Positions 1-8,881 are shown, counted from the stretch's first letter. The stretch is DNA of 42,943 bases from CBDCKR01 sp964572045 (GCA_964572045.1 CAZNEI010000018.1:1-42943), one strand, 5' to 3'. Numbers and translations are program-made. Notes: a model not told the origin generated them from the letters alone.

Positions 1-95
1 GCTAAAGGCCTGACAGAGTTGCGCTTACAGGAAGAAAATGGACGAGAACTAGCTAACCGAGTATCACGAAATAATTGGACTGACCCTTTCCGCCC

Positions 96-2453
96 TCATC
101 CTTCCGGCACCAGCGGCCATACGAGCGGAAGCACTGTCAAGACCACGGTCATTACCAGGATCAACAACGGGAATCCCGCCTTCATGAAATCGACAAACCG
201 GTATCCTCCGAAACCCATCACTAACAGATTGACCGGATGTCCCACCGGACTCATGAAGGCGCAGGAACTTCCTACCGCCACCGTCATCATCAGAGCTTGG
301 GGCGAGAGCCCCTCACCGGTGGCCGTGCTAAGTGCAATGGGCGACATGAGTACCGCCACTGCCGCCGTCGGCATTACTTGAGCTGAAAGGGCGGTAATCA
401 AGAAAAGTCCCGCTACCACTGCCAGAGGACCAAAGTCCGCAATAGATCCCAACACCGCATTGGCCACCAGCTCAGCAGTTCCGGATTCCTGCATCGCCAG
501 TCCCAAACTAAGCATCCCCGCGATCAGGATCACCGCTTTCAACTCTATACACCGATAGGCCTCGTCAATATTGAGACAACCCGTCAGCACCATCAAAACC
601 GCTCCAATTGGCGCCGCGATAAAAATAGGCAGAAGGCCCGAGACCACCGAAGTCAGGACCCCTGCCATGATTACGGCGCTGACGGGAGCTTTCCGGCTTC
701 GCACCACCTCTGCCGCTTCTTCGGTCATGACGAGGAAGTCCGGGTGTTCCACCAGGAGCGCGAGCCTGTTCCTGTCGCCATAAAGCAGAAATGCATCACC
801 CGGGAGCAGCTTCATTTGCCCGAGCCCACTCCGGTAAATCTCTCCATTCCGCCATATCGCAAGGATGGAAACACCGTAGTTTTCACGGAAATCGAGTTCC
901 TCGATCGTCTTTCCCGCGAATGTCGTGCGTGGAGACAACGAAGCCTCCGCCAGGCCGACGGTGTCGGACTCGAGTCGGCTCACGTCCAGGGGACGATTAT
1001 CGCCCACCGTCAATTCCTGGAGCGCCTTCAGGATCCTGAGATCCTCGAGTCGTCCCCGGAGCAGGAGAACGTCCCCGCCCTCGAGTTTCGTATCCGGATC
1101 CGGCATGAGAAGCTCTTCATCAGCTCGCAAGATGCCCACAACCGTCAGGCCGAACGCATCGGCCAGCCGGGTTTCCGCGAGCAACTGACCGGCCAGCAGT
1201 GATTCTCCCGAGATTCTGACGCTTTGAATCCTGCGTTCCATCTGGTAGTGGGAAACCAGTTCCCTTGCCGACACTGAATGGATCGCTCCAAAGGTCCTGT
1301 CCTCCTCCAGTGCGGCAAGCCGCCCGCCTTTCGTCGCAACCAGCAGGCGATCCCCGGGGGCAAGAGTCATTGACCGCAATCCCATGCGATGTACCCGATC
1401 ACCCCGCAGAATTGCGAGCACGTGCAGGCCACGAGTCCGGCGTAGATTCGCCCTTCGAACCGTCTGTCCGATCAGCGGTGAACCGTCTGCCAACTCCAGT
1501 TCCGCTACTTCGATGGAGGCATCCGCAATCCGCTCGAGAGCCCGATCTCTCGACTCGATCTCCAGGTGCTTCCATGCGCGCAGGCCCTCGAACCTCTCCA
1601 GGGTTCCTTCAACAACCATCTCGTCTCCCTCGCTCAGAACGAAGTCCGTCCCGGGAGCGAGGATCATCTGCCCGCTTCGTTGCACAGCGACCACGTTCAG
1701 GCCCAGGGCCTGGCCCAACCGGCTCTGCTGCAGTGTCTTACCTGCCAGGATCGAATTGTTGGGCGCTTGCAGCATTCCGATGATGCCACCCAGGTCGTAG
1801 AGTCCCCCCAAATCCGCTGGAGCCGATTCCTTCTTCGGATCCCGGTTCGGAAACAGTCGCCGTCCCAGGAAAGTCATGTAAACGATCCCTACAGCAAGCG
1901 CCGTCAACCCGACCGGGGTGAACGAGAACATCCCGAACGGCTCAAACCCCGCATCCCGCAACGCCCCGTTTACCAGGATGTTCGGCGCCGTTCCGATCAA
2001 GGTCGTCATCCCGCCAAGCAGGGATCCGAAGGCCAGGGGCATGAGCAGTTTGGATGGCGGCGTCCCTATGCGGCGGGCCATATCCAGCACCACCGGCAGC
2101 ATGAGGGCGGTGATCCCAATGTCGTTCATGATTCCTGATAAGAGGCCCACCGTGACCATCATCACCGCGATGAGCCGGCCGACTCCATCACCCGATGCCG
2201 CCAGAACCCGCTGGCCGATGAAACGAGCGACCCCGGTCCGCGCAAGCGCTCCGCTCAGGACCAGGACTGAAGCGATGGTGATTACCGCCTCGTTGGCGAA
2301 GCCCATGATCGCCTCCTCGCCCTCGAGGATGTTCGTCACCACGAGTCCCAGCATCACCATCAACGCCACCAGATCTACCCGGACCTTTTCGGTCACGAAC
2401 AGGACCACCGCTGCTGCAAGAATCCCCCCGACTACGAAAACCTCGACGTTCAT
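96..2453 (-). CDS. SLC13/DASS-type permease with four RCK_C (TrkA_C) modules
   Basis: This 785-residue inner-membrane protein has the layout of large SLC13-family permeases, which move anions such as dicarboxylates or sulfate, usually with Na+. Hydrophobic segments fill about residues 1-200 and 590-780. Between them lie four tandem RCK_C/TrkA_C-like modules, each opening with a pattern like LAGKTLQQSRLGQALGLNVV or FAGKTIEELDFRENYGVSIL and closing with a GD..L turn; these cytoplasmic modules are thought to be regulatory. ATG at 2453 begins directly with a membrane segment (MNVEVFVVGGILAAAVVLFV), and an AGGGG lies about 10 nt upstream. Substrate cannot be read from the sequence. The gene is noticeably richer in A/T than the DNA after 3 kb and is followed by a transposase relic, so acquisition by transfer is possible. 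The family call is firm; the substrate is open. Confidence 0.85.
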   Translation of the reverse strand: MNVEVFVVGGILAAAVVLFVTEKVRVDLVALMVMLGLVVTNILEGEEAIMGFANEAVITIASVLVLSGALARTGVARFIGQRVLAASGDGVGRLIAVMMVTVGLLSGIMNDIGITALMLPVVLDMARRIGTPPSKLLMPLAFGSLLGGMTTLIGTAPNILVNGALRDAGFEPFGMFSFTPVGLTALAVGIVYMTFLGRRLFPNRDPKKESAPADLGGLYDLGGIIGMLQAPNNSILAGKTLQQSRLGQALGLNVVAVQRSGQMILAPGTDFVLSEGDEMVVEGTLERFEGLRAWKHLEIESRDRALERIADASIEVAELELADGSPLIGQTVRRANLRRTRGLHVLAILRGDRVHRMGLRSMTLAPGDRLLVATKGGRLAALEEDRTFGAIHSVSARELVSHYQMERRIQSVRISGESLLAGQLLAETRLADAFGLTVVGILRADEELLMPDPDTKLEGGDVLLLRGRLEDLRILKALQELTVGDNRPLDVSRLESDTVGLAEASLSPRTTFAGKTIEELDFRENYGVSILAIWRNGEIYRSGLGQMKLLPGDAFLLYGDRNRLALLVEHPDFLVMTEEAAEVVRSRKAPVSAVIMAGVLTSVVSGLLPIFIAAPIGAVLMVLTGCLNIDEAYRCIELKAVILIAGMLSLGLAMQESGTAELVANAVLGSIADFGPLAVVAGLFLITALSAQVMPTAAVAVLMSPIALSTATGEGLSPQALMMTVAVGSSCAFMSPVGHPVNLLVMGFGGYRFVDFMKAGFPLLILVMTVVLTVLPLVWPLVPEG

Positions 2454-3079
2454 TCTGGCTTCACCCCTCTAACTGACCACTCTAAAGAGAGTTGCCCGGG
2501 TTGGTTGTGGGTATAGTGCTCCCGATTTCTCTGGACGGTAACTTAGGCGTTCTTCCGGAGTTCATGGGAGGGGGGGCACCGGATGTCTCGGAGTACAGAA
2601 AAGCGGGATTCGGCGAAGAGCCGCGGCGGTCCGGGAGGCCTGCCGAAGGGGTGGAGCGCGCGGCGGAAAGCCGAGGTGGTATTGCGGCAGCTGCGGAGCG
2701 AGGTGAGTCGGGAGGTTCGGGTTGGCGCCGCCGGAGCTAGGGTGCTCTGTGCGGCTACGAATTCCCTGTACGTGATCACACTCCGGACAGACTGGGATGT
2801 GTCAACACTGCGGGGTTCCCCGAAGCACCGGGGTCCTGTTGTCGTACGGGCTCATGGCACCAAGAAACCGGTCGACCTCTATCCCCCCATCTCCACCATG
2901 CAGCCATTCATGCCAGCACAGAGACAACGTTTCAGCCCTGCGCGGGTGAGGAAGATCATGAACGTTGCCGCCACTTGTGCTGTTACTGTTCCGCCGTACG
3001 GCAGGGGTGGACCCCAAGAACCGGCACGCCCCGGGGTGTCAGGCCCCTGGACAGGCATCCGCCGCCGCGGAGGCGGTCG
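2454..3079. other. Gene-poor stretch with a transposase relic and a small hairpin
   Basis: No intact gene is visible between the permease start and the pilin stop. A 5-bp hairpin, ACTCT-AAAG-AGAGT, lies at 2479-2492 in what would be the permease leader. A transposase-like fragment (listed separately) begins at 2583. From about 2745 to 3079 both strands are interrupted or have non-coding composition, and I recognise nothing there. Confidence 0.5.
2583..2740 (+). pseudogene. Relic of the N-terminus of an IS3/IS911-type transposase OrfA
   Basis: The frame from ATG 2583 reads a basic N-terminus followed by PKGWSARRKAEVVLRQLRSE and VSREVRV. This is the pattern of helix-turn-helix OrfA proteins of IS3-family elements, where WSARRKAEVVLRLLRGE is followed by a stretch ending in (V/L)SRE(L/V)GV. 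About six residues between LRSE and VSREV appear deleted, and the similarity stops near 2740. No OrfB, no terminal inverted repeats and no target duplication were seen. It is best read as a footprint of an old insertion beside the permease gene. Recognition is from memory of the family pattern. Confidence 0.5.
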
Positions 3080-3475
3080 CTACTGCGTGCAGTCCACCTC
3101 GCCGGGCCCGCTGGGCGTCACGGCCCCGACGGTCGGTGGAGTGGCGGATCCGTAGTAGATCGAGCAGCCCTCGCTCGAGGCCAGTGCTGCGTGCGACGAG
3201 GATGCCGACCAACCGTCCGTTGAAGCCGTAATCGTCACCGTCACATACTCGGAGGCGACGAAATCGAGCAACGTGGCGTCCGACGCGTACGCCTGGGTCT
3301 CCGCGTAGTAGGTCTCCTGCTGCTCGGCCAAGTTCGTCAGGTCGGCCCTCATCGCTGCGAAGTAGGCCGCGTGACGGGCTCCCGACAACTTCGGAATCGC
3401 GATCGCCGCCAAGATTCCGATCACCACGAACACGACGACGAGTTCGACGAGCGTAAACGCCGCATGGTTTCGCAT
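3080..3475 (-). CDS. Type IV pilin-like (prepilin) protein
   Basis: This 131-residue protein starts at ATG 3475, supported by a GGAG Shine-Dalgarno sequence 8 nt upstream. Its N-terminus is a class III signal, MRNHAA|FTLVELVVVFVVI, with a six-residue basic leader, Phe at +1, Glu at +5 and a continuous hydrophobic helix. Such proteins are cut by a prepilin peptidase and assembled into type IV pili or type II secretion pseudopili. The residue before the cut is Ala rather than the usual Gly. Two cysteines near the C-terminus (EGC and VDC) could close the disulfide-bonded D-loop typical of pilins. It lies 121 nt downstream of a glycosyltransferase gene on the same strand. No other pilus gene is in the window, so major versus minor pilin cannot be decided. 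Confidence 0.85.
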   Translation of the reverse strand: MRNHAAFTLVELVVVFVVIGILAAIAIPKLSGARHAAYFAAMRADLTNLAEQQETYYAETQAYASDATLLDFVASEYVTVTITASTDGWSASSSHAALASSEGCSIYYGSATPPTVGAVTPSGPGEVDCTQ

Positions 3476-3596
3476 CCTCAGATCTCCGTTTGACGGGTGC
3501 CGCCGGCCCGCAACGCGGCAAGGATGGGACGCACAGGCCCACGGCATCGACGGAGACCCACGGCCGCGCACTCGCGCGTGACGTGCGTCCGGTCCA

Positions 3597-4493
3597 TCAC
3601 TGCCTTGGCCTCGGTGCCGAAGTTTCCTCTCTGGCGATCGGCAACTGCGGATCGCGGGATTCGGGCGCCCGGGCGCGTTCCCCGTCCGACACCGCACGGT
3701 GCTCCCACGGCTGGACCCGTGGAGGCTGCCATACTGCGACGCCCCGTTTGATCAGATTCGCACGCAAGATATGGAAAATGGCGGCCACGCCGTCCTTCCA
3801 GTTGATCTTCTTGCCCTCCGCGTAGGAGCGGCCATCGTAGCTGATCGGCATCTCGTAGATGCGGGCGCGGGCCTGGGCGAGACGCGCCGTTACCTCGGGC
3901 TCGAAGCCGAAGCGGTCGGACCTCAGGGGAAGCCGCTTCAAGAGATCCGCATGCACAACCTTGTAGCAGGTCTCCATGTCGGTGAGGTTCAGGTCGGTAA
4001 GGATGTTGCTCAGCAGGGTCAGGAAGCGGTTTCCCACCATGTGCCAAAAGAAGTGCACGCGGTGGGGGCCCCCGAGGAAGCGCGAGCCGTAGACCGCATC
4101 GGCCTTCCCCGCCACGATCGGCGCCATCAGCATCGGCAATTCGTACGGGTCGTACTCCAGATCCGCGTCCTGGACGGCGATGATGTCTCCCGTGGCCCGG
4201 GAGAAGCCGATCCTCAGAGCGGCGCCCTTTCCCCGGTTCACCTCCTGGAGCGCCAGGATGTCGATGAGGCCCTGCTCCTCCAGCTTCCAAAGCAGCTCGC
4301 GCGTACCGTCTGTAGACCCGTCGTCGACTACGATGACCTCGAGCTCGAGGGGTACCCTCCGCACGCGGCCGACGAGCTCCTCGACGGTGGCGACCTCGTT
4401 GTACACCGGGATGACCACCGAGAGCCTCACGCGGTCCCAGGCGAGGGCTCCATACCGTTCCGAGTCCCTATCGCGGGCCGACTGGCCGGTCAT
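3597..4493 (-). CDS. Family 2 glycosyltransferase (DPM1-like)
   Basis: This 298-residue GT-A enzyme probably moves a sugar from a nucleotide-sugar donor to a lipid carrier or glycan on the inner face of the membrane. It opens with LSVVIPVYNEVATVEEL, followed by VVDDGSTDGT (nucleotide binding) and AVQDADLEYDP (metal-binding DxD region), the order seen in dolichyl-/polyprenyl-phosphate sugar transferases. There is no C-terminal membrane domain; the last 40 residues are Pro/Arg-rich. ATG 4493 gives a normal length for the family, but no clear Shine-Dalgarno sequence is visible. The frame stays open to 4691 with an Arg/Gly/Pro-rich extension that I reject as non-coding. It lies just upstream of the pilin gene, so a role in surface glycosylation is possible but unproven. 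Confidence 0.8.
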   Translation of the reverse strand: MTGQSARDRDSERYGALAWDRVRLSVVIPVYNEVATVEELVGRVRRVPLELEVIVVDDGSTDGTRELLWKLEEQGLIDILALQEVNRGKGAALRIGFSRATGDIIAVQDADLEYDPYELPMLMAPIVAGKADAVYGSRFLGGPHRVHFFWHMVGNRFLTLLSNILTDLNLTDMETCYKVVHADLLKRLPLRSDRFGFEPEVTARLAQARARIYEMPISYDGRSYAEGKKINWKDGVAAIFHILRANLIKRGVAVWQPPRVQPWEHRAVSDGERARAPESRDPQLPIAREETSAPRPRQ

Positions 4494-4913
4494 TCGGCTC
4501 GAGCCCCGAATCGCTGCGTGCCCCCCGGAGCACCGGAGCAAGAACCCGCCGCGCCGACCGTAGCCGATGGGGTCTCGAACATCAGATTCGAGTCCCGGGG
4601 TCCCGGGCCTCCTGGCATCGGAGGGCGCATCGGAAGAGTCCGCCCCCGGGCGGGCGCGCTTGGAAGGCGTCCCTTCCACCGAGCGCGCCATCCCTCACTG
4701 CAGCCTTCGCCACGGAAGGACGCTCGAAGAGTGTCGTGATCGGGGGTCTCGGCGTCGGCCGGTAGGATCTTGGTGGCGCTGGCCACGATTTTCGTACCCT
4801 CCCTCCGCTCGGGCGTCCCACGCTCGGACCCCGAAGCATGGGGTGAAGATCCCCTGTGGGCTCCTCCGCACGAACGTGACGTGCGGGGGCCGGACCCGAG
4901 GGTATATTGCCGC
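4494..4913. other. Divergent intergenic region between the glycosyltransferase and adenine deaminase genes
   Basis: About 420 bp lie between two divergent starts. Open frames here are Arg/Pro/Gly-rich shadows. The one signal I see is TATATT at 4903-4908, ending five bases before the adenine deaminase ATG. If it is a -10 element, the transcript would have almost no leader, but no well-spaced -35 element accompanies it. Nothing else is recognised. Confidence 0.4.
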
Positions 4914-6623
4914 ATGATCGATCTTCCGACTTTGCTGGCGGTGGCGAGGGGAGACCGCCCGGCCGATCTCCGGGTGACGAACGGGCGCGTCGTGAACGTA
5001 CTGACGGAGGAGGTGGAGGAGACGGACGTCGTCCTCTCCGGGCCCTGGATCGCCGGCATCGGTCCGGGCTACGACGCCCTTGAGACCGTCGATCTGGGAG
5101 GGCGGTTCGTGCTGCCGGGCTTCATCGACGCTCATGTGCACATCGAGTCCAGCCTGGTCACCCCGCCCGAGTTCGCGCGGGCGGTCGTGCCCCGTGGCAC
5201 GACGACCGTGGTCTCCGATCCCCACGAGATCGCGAACGTGCACGGGCTCGAGGGCATCCGTTACATGCTCCGGGCGAGCGAGGGCCTGCCGCTTACGACG
5301 TTCGTGATGGCGAGCTCGTGTGTGCCGGCGACTCACATGGGAACCGCGGGAGCGGTCCTGGGGGCCCGGGACCTGGCCTCGCTCGACGATCCTCGGGTGC
5401 TCGGCCTCGCGGAACTCATGAACTATCCCGGCGCGATCCACGGAGCCCCCGAGGTACTCGAGAAGCTCGCCGCATTTCGTGGGCGCGTGGTCGACGGACA
5501 CGCACCGGGCGTCAGCGGGAAACCGCTGAACGCCTACGTGGCGGCCGGTCCCAGGTCCGACCACGAGTGCACGACCCCGCAAGAGGCCGAGGAAAAGCTG
5601 CGCCGCGGACTCTGGGTCTTCTTCCGCGAGGCCACCAACGCCAGAAACCTCCTGGCGCTCCTGCCCGCACTGACGCCGGGCGCTCGAAGGCGGATCGCGC
5701 TCTGCACCGACGACCGCCAGCCCGCCGACCTCCTGGACAAGGGCGGGATCGACTCCATGCTCCGCACGCTCATCGCCGAGGGAGTCGATCCGATCGAGGC
5801 GATCGGACTCGCGACCCTGAACCCCGCGGAGTACTTCGGGCTGCACGACCGGGGAGCGATCGCACCTGGGCGCCGGGCCGACCTGGTCGTCGTCTCGGCG
5901 CTCGAGGAGCTCCGGGCCGAACGGGTGTACTCGGGCGGGCTGTTGGTCGCAAGGGAGGGGACGGCCCTCTGGCCCGCCGCCACCGGCTCTCCGGCCCCAC
6001 CGGCGCCCTCGATGGCGGTCCGCGGCGGCGCGCTCGACTTCTCGATCCCCGCGCGTGCCGCGCGCGCGCGCGTCATCCGGGCGATCCCCGACCAGATCGT
6101 AACCGGTGCCGAGGTCGCGGCCCCCGCCACCGCCGGCGGGAAGGTGGTGGCCGACCCCGCCAGGGACCTTCTCAAGATCGCGGTCGTCGAGCGCCACACC
6201 GGGAGCGGGCGCGTGGGCCTCGGCCTCGTACGGGGGATCGGGCTCCGCAGGGGAGCGATCGCGGGCACCGTGGCCCACGATCATCACAACATCATCGTGG
6301 TGGGGGCCGACGATCCCTCGATGCGGAGCGCCGTGCGGGCCGTCGCGGAACTCGGGGGCGGTCTGGCCGCCGCCGACGGCGACCGCGTCCTGGCGTCGCT
6401 CGCCCTGCCGGTGGGAGGGCTGATGTCGGAGGCGCCGATCGAGGAGATCAGGGCTTGCCTCGACGATGTGGTGGCGTCGGCTCGAAATCTGGGATCACCT
6501 TTGCACGACCCATTCATGGCGATGTCCTTCCTGGCGCTCGAGGTGATCCCGACGCTGAAGGTCACGGACCAGGGGATCGTGGACGTGGGCGCCTTCGAGC
6601 CCGTGGATCTCTGGGTCGAGTAG
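4914..6623 (+). CDS. ade: Adenine deaminase
   Basis: This 569-residue amidohydrolase should convert adenine to hypoxanthine and ammonia in purine salvage. The metal-binding HxH is in FIDAHVHIESS (residues 70-80), followed by VSDPHEIANVHG and ALCTDDRQP, the order and wording typical of the Ade/AdeC family. The later amidohydrolase strand (GAIAPGRRADLVVV) and the long C-terminal adenine-deaminase domain, ending near MSFLALEVIPTLKVTDQG, are also present. Length fits the family at 550-600 residues. ATG 4914 is the natural start because upstream codons give unrelated Arg/Pro-rich sequence. There is no Shine-Dalgarno sequence, and a TATATT lies immediately upstream, so the mRNA may be nearly leaderless. 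It stands alone and converges on the flavin reductase-like gene with a 31-nt gap. Confidence 0.9.
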   Translation: MIDLPTLLAVARGDRPADLRVTNGRVVNVLTEEVEETDVVLSGPWIAGIGPGYDALETVDLGGRFVLPGFIDAHVHIESSLVTPPEFARAVVPRGTTTVVSDPHEIANVHGLEGIRYMLRASEGLPLTTFVMASSCVPATHMGTAGAVLGARDLASLDDPRVLGLAELMNYPGAIHGAPEVLEKLAAFRGRVVDGHAPGVSGKPLNAYVAAGPRSDHECTTPQEAEEKLRRGLWVFFREATNARNLLALLPALTPGARRRIALCTDDRQPADLLDKGGIDSMLRTLIAEGVDPIEAIGLATLNPAEYFGLHDRGAIAPGRRADLVVVSALEELRAERVYSGGLLVAREGTALWPAATGSPAPPAPSMAVRGGALDFSIPARAARARVIRAIPDQIVTGAEVAAPATAGGKVVADPARDLLKIAVVERHTGSGRVGLGLVRGIGLRRGAIAGTVAHDHHNIIVVGADDPSMRSAVRAVAELGGGLAAADGDRVLASLALPVGGLMSEAPIEEIRACLDDVVASARNLGSPLHDPFMAMSFLALEVIPTLKVTDQGIVDVGAFEPVDLWVE

Positions 6624-6654
6624 GCTTGGCGGGCGACGGCCCGCCGCACTCGCC

Positions 6655-7287
6655 TTAGGGGCGTTCGCGGATCTCGACTCTTCCGAGCAGGGTGTAGGCG
6701 GGGCCCCAGAGCCTCCCCACCGGCCTCAATGCCTCCGCGTCGACGAACGCCGTCCCTTCGATGATCGGAAGCTCTGGATCCAATCGCACGGCCAGGACTT
6801 CCCCGATGATCAGGGTCGCGACTCCGTCCAGGTCCACCTCCCTGAAGGTCCGGCACTCGAATACCGCCGGGCAGTCGGCCACGTAGGGGGCCTCGACCGA
6901 TTCCGCCTCGGCGACCGGCAGGCCGGCCAGAGCGAACTCGTCCTGATCGGGGGGAAGGCTCGCCGATGTCCGGTTCATCGCATCGAGGTGCATCTCGGTG
7001 ACGACGTTGACGCAGAACGCCCGCCGGTCCCGGATGTTCCGGAGCGAATCCTTGGCCACGCCGCGCCTTCTGCCGATCGAGAGGGTCACGAGCATCGGCG
7101 AGGACGAGATCGCCGCGAAGAAGCTGAAGGGCGCGACGTTGGGCGTCCCATCCCGCCCGCGGGTAGAAACCCATCCGATGGGGCGCGGGACGACGAGGGA
7201 GGTCAAGAGCTGATACCGCTCAAGGGCGGGAACGGCAGCGGTCGAGATGACCCTGTGCGAAATCGCCTCCGAAGGGCCTCGGCTCAA
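6655..7287 (-). CDS. Flavin reductase-like FMN-binding split-barrel protein
   Basis: This 210-residue protein belongs to the flavin reductase-like / DIM6-NTAB group. Family signatures are LVVPRPIGWVSTRG near the start, PNVAPFSFFAAISSSPML (FMN phosphate region) and KDSLRNIRDRRAFCVNVV. Members bind FMN, and many are flavin:NAD(P)H oxidoreductases that serve partner monooxygenases, though many have no known partner. The frame starts with TTG at 7287, only 4 nt after the stop of the LysM-domain gene, with GAGG 7 nt upstream, so co-transcription and coupling are likely. No ATG gives a better N-terminus. No partner monooxygenase is in the window, so the physiological role is unknown. Confidence 0.8.
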   Translation of the reverse strand: MSRGPSEAISHRVISTAAVPALERYQLLTSLVVPRPIGWVSTRGRDGTPNVAPFSFFAAISSSPMLVTLSIGRRRGVAKDSLRNIRDRRAFCVNVVTEMHLDAMNRTSASLPPDQDEFALAGLPVAEAESVEAPYVADCPAVFECRTFREVDLDGVATLIIGEVLAVRLDPELPIIEGTAFVDAEALRPVGRLWGPAYTLLGRVEIRERP

Positions 7288-7291
7288 GCCC

Positions 7292-8038
7292 TCACCTCGA
7301 TGGGACCGTCAGCACCTGACCGGCGTAGATGCGGCTTCCGCGGAGCCCGTTCGCCGTCCGGAGGCGCGAGACAGTGGTGCTGTGCCGCCGGGCGATCGTC
7401 CAGAGCGAGTCGCCACTCCGGACCCGGTATCGATCCGAGGCCGCAACCCGGTCCTGAGCGCGCTGGCGCGCAAGGAGGTTCTCCACGTACGCCCCATACT
7501 GGCGTGGATAGACCACCACGTGATAGTGCGGTGGCATCCGCTCCCGCGTCGCGTCCAGTACCCTCGCCTTTTCGAGATAGAGGAGCACGTCCTCAAGCCA
7601 CCGGCGGCACGCCGCACTGCGGCTCCTCCGCAGGTCGACGGCCATCCCCGTGGGGTGCACGGAGAGCGGGGAGGCGTTCCTCGGCTGCCGGGTCAGGACC
7701 CTCGTGAGGCTGGTGACGACCAGCTGCTCGCCGCAGGCCCTCCGGTACTGACCGCTGAGCCGCTGAATGAACGTGCGCACCTCGGGCCGAGCGTAGGGAA
7801 AGGAGACCTGATGCAGCGTGAAGTCGCGATTCGGACGCACCGGGACCAGGTATCCGGCATCGACAAACCGCCGCACCTGGGCGGGGCTGGAGAGGAAGGT
7901 GAAATCGTGGTTCAGCGCCTGCTTATGGCTCCGGCGGACGGAAGCGTCGGAGCCGCGGAGGGTCTGACCCTCAGCTCCCCCACCGCCGAAAAGGAACACT
8001 GTAGCGAGCGCGATCAGAAGAGTCGACGGTCGCACCAT
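7292..8038 (-). CDS. Exported LAS-peptidase-like protein with C-terminal LysM domain (DUF5715-like)
   Basis: This is a 248-residue exported protein. Residues 1-25 form a signal peptide (MVRPSTLLIALATVFLFGGG, cut near AEGQ). Residues 100-180 carry SVHPTGMAVDLR (His128, Asp135) and PPHYHVVVYP (His171, His173). This S-x-H...D...H-x-H arrangement is the zinc-ligand pattern of LAS-fold D,D-carboxypeptidases and related murein peptidases. Residues 203-247 are a LysM domain (YRVRSGDSLWTIARRHSTTV), which binds peptidoglycan. The likely role is trimming or binding cell-wall peptides in the periplasm. ATG 8038 follows AAAGGAGG only 2 nt away, which is strong but tightly spaced. A sigma70-like promoter lies at 8100-8128. 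The enzymatic role is inferred from ligand spacing; catalysis is not assured. Confidence 0.75.
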   Translation of the reverse strand: MVRPSTLLIALATVFLFGGGGAEGQTLRGSDASVRRSHKQALNHDFTFLSSPAQVRRFVDAGYLVPVRPNRDFTLHQVSFPYARPEVRTFIQRLSGQYRRACGEQLVVTSLTRVLTRQPRNASPLSVHPTGMAVDLRRSRSAACRRWLEDVLLYLEKARVLDATRERMPPHYHVVVYPRQYGAYVENLLARQRAQDRVAASDRYRVRSGDSLWTIARRHSTTVSRLRTANGLRGSRIYAGQVLTVPSR

Positions 8039-8099
8039 TCCCTCCTTTCCCGACGTGCCACATCGGCTCAAGGCGTGCCCGGCTCGAGCCTCCCCTCCA

Positions 8100-8128
8100 T
8101 TTGTAAACATATGTAGTCGTTTGCACAA
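8100..8128 (-). promoter_or_regulatory. Predicted sigma70-like promoter of the LysM-domain gene
   Basis: On the minus strand, TTGTGC (8123-8128) and TACAAA (8100-8105) are 17 bp apart in an A/T-rich patch that stands out from its GC-rich surroundings. The predicted leader to ATG 8038 is about 55 nt. The same patch contains imperfect inverted arms, TTGTGCAAAC and GTTTACAA, flanking CATATG, which could be an operator. Confidence 0.5.
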
Positions 8129-8176
8129 GTCTTCCGGTGTCCCGGAGGGGTGGGGCGTGTGCGGGACGCGGAGCGA

Positions 8177-8800
8177 TCAGTCCCCGCCGGCCGAGCCGAA
8201 GTTGGCGGCGACGATGTCCCAGTTGACGACGTTCCACCACGCGCTCAGGTAGTCGGGTCTCCGGTTCTGGTAGTTCAGATAGTAGGCGTGTTCCCAGACG
8301 TCGACGCCCAGGATCGGCGTGGAGCCCGTGGAGACCGGGTTGTCCTGGTTTGGGGTGGAGACGACCTCGAGCCCGCCCTCGGGACCGACCGCCAGCCAGC
8401 CCCACCCGGAACCGAACTGGGCGACCGCCGTCTGCTGCAAGAGCGCCTTGAAGTCTGCGAAGGATCCGAAGGCCCCGTCGATCGCATCGGAGAGTGCCCC
8501 CGACGGTGCGGAAGCCCCTCCGGGCGTCATCACCTGCCAGAAGAGGGTGTGGTTCACGAACCCGCCCCCGTTGTTCCGGACCGCTGCGCGGATCTCTTCG
8601 GGGATCGCCGACAGATCGCTCAGCAACGCTTCACCCGAGAGCCCGTGCAGGTCCGGGTAGTTCGCGAGGGCGGCGTTGAGGTTGTTGGTATACGCCTGGT
8701 GGTGCTTTCCGTGGTGGATATCCATGGTTCGGGCGTCGATGTGCGGCTCGAGTGCGGAGTGGTCGTACCCGAGGTCCGGAAGCTCGAACGGATATGCCAT
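8177..8800 (-). CDS. sodA: Superoxide dismutase, Mn/Fe family (Mn-type residues)
   Basis: This 207-residue enzyme turns superoxide into peroxide and oxygen. The metal ligands are visible: His29 in MDIHHGKHH, His84 in FVNHTLFW, and Asp167 and His171 in DVWEHAYYLNY. Residues that usually mark the manganese type are present, namely the Gly-rich NNGGG before the second ligand and Gln in TPNQDNP. Manganese or cambialistic use is therefore more likely than iron alone. No signal peptide is seen, so it should be cytoplasmic. ATG 8800 has GGAGG 7 nt upstream. A promoter with TTGCGA and TACAAT 18 bp apart lies at 8882-8911. The next gene on the strand starts 138 nt downstream from its own promoter. Confidence 0.92.
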   Translation of the reverse strand: MAYPFELPDLGYDHSALEPHIDARTMDIHHGKHHQAYTNNLNAALANYPDLHGLSGEALLSDLSAIPEEIRAAVRNNGGGFVNHTLFWQVMTPGGASAPSGALSDAIDGAFGSFADFKALLQQTAVAQFGSGWGWLAVGPEGGLEVVSTPNQDNPVSTGSTPILGVDVWEHAYYLNYQNRRPDYLSAWWNVVNWDIVAANFGSAGGD

Positions 8801-8881
8801 CAGTGCCTCCTGTGGTCTGCGTGTTGCCCAAGGCCGCGATTCCCTGCCCTTCAGAGCTTCGCCGGGCCGAACTGAGGCCGG

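Noticed and set aside
2802..3017. Minus-strand 71-codon frame after the transposase relic
   Set aside because: No family pattern, no start signal, and it is flanked by non-coding sequence; it may be relic DNA but cannot be named.
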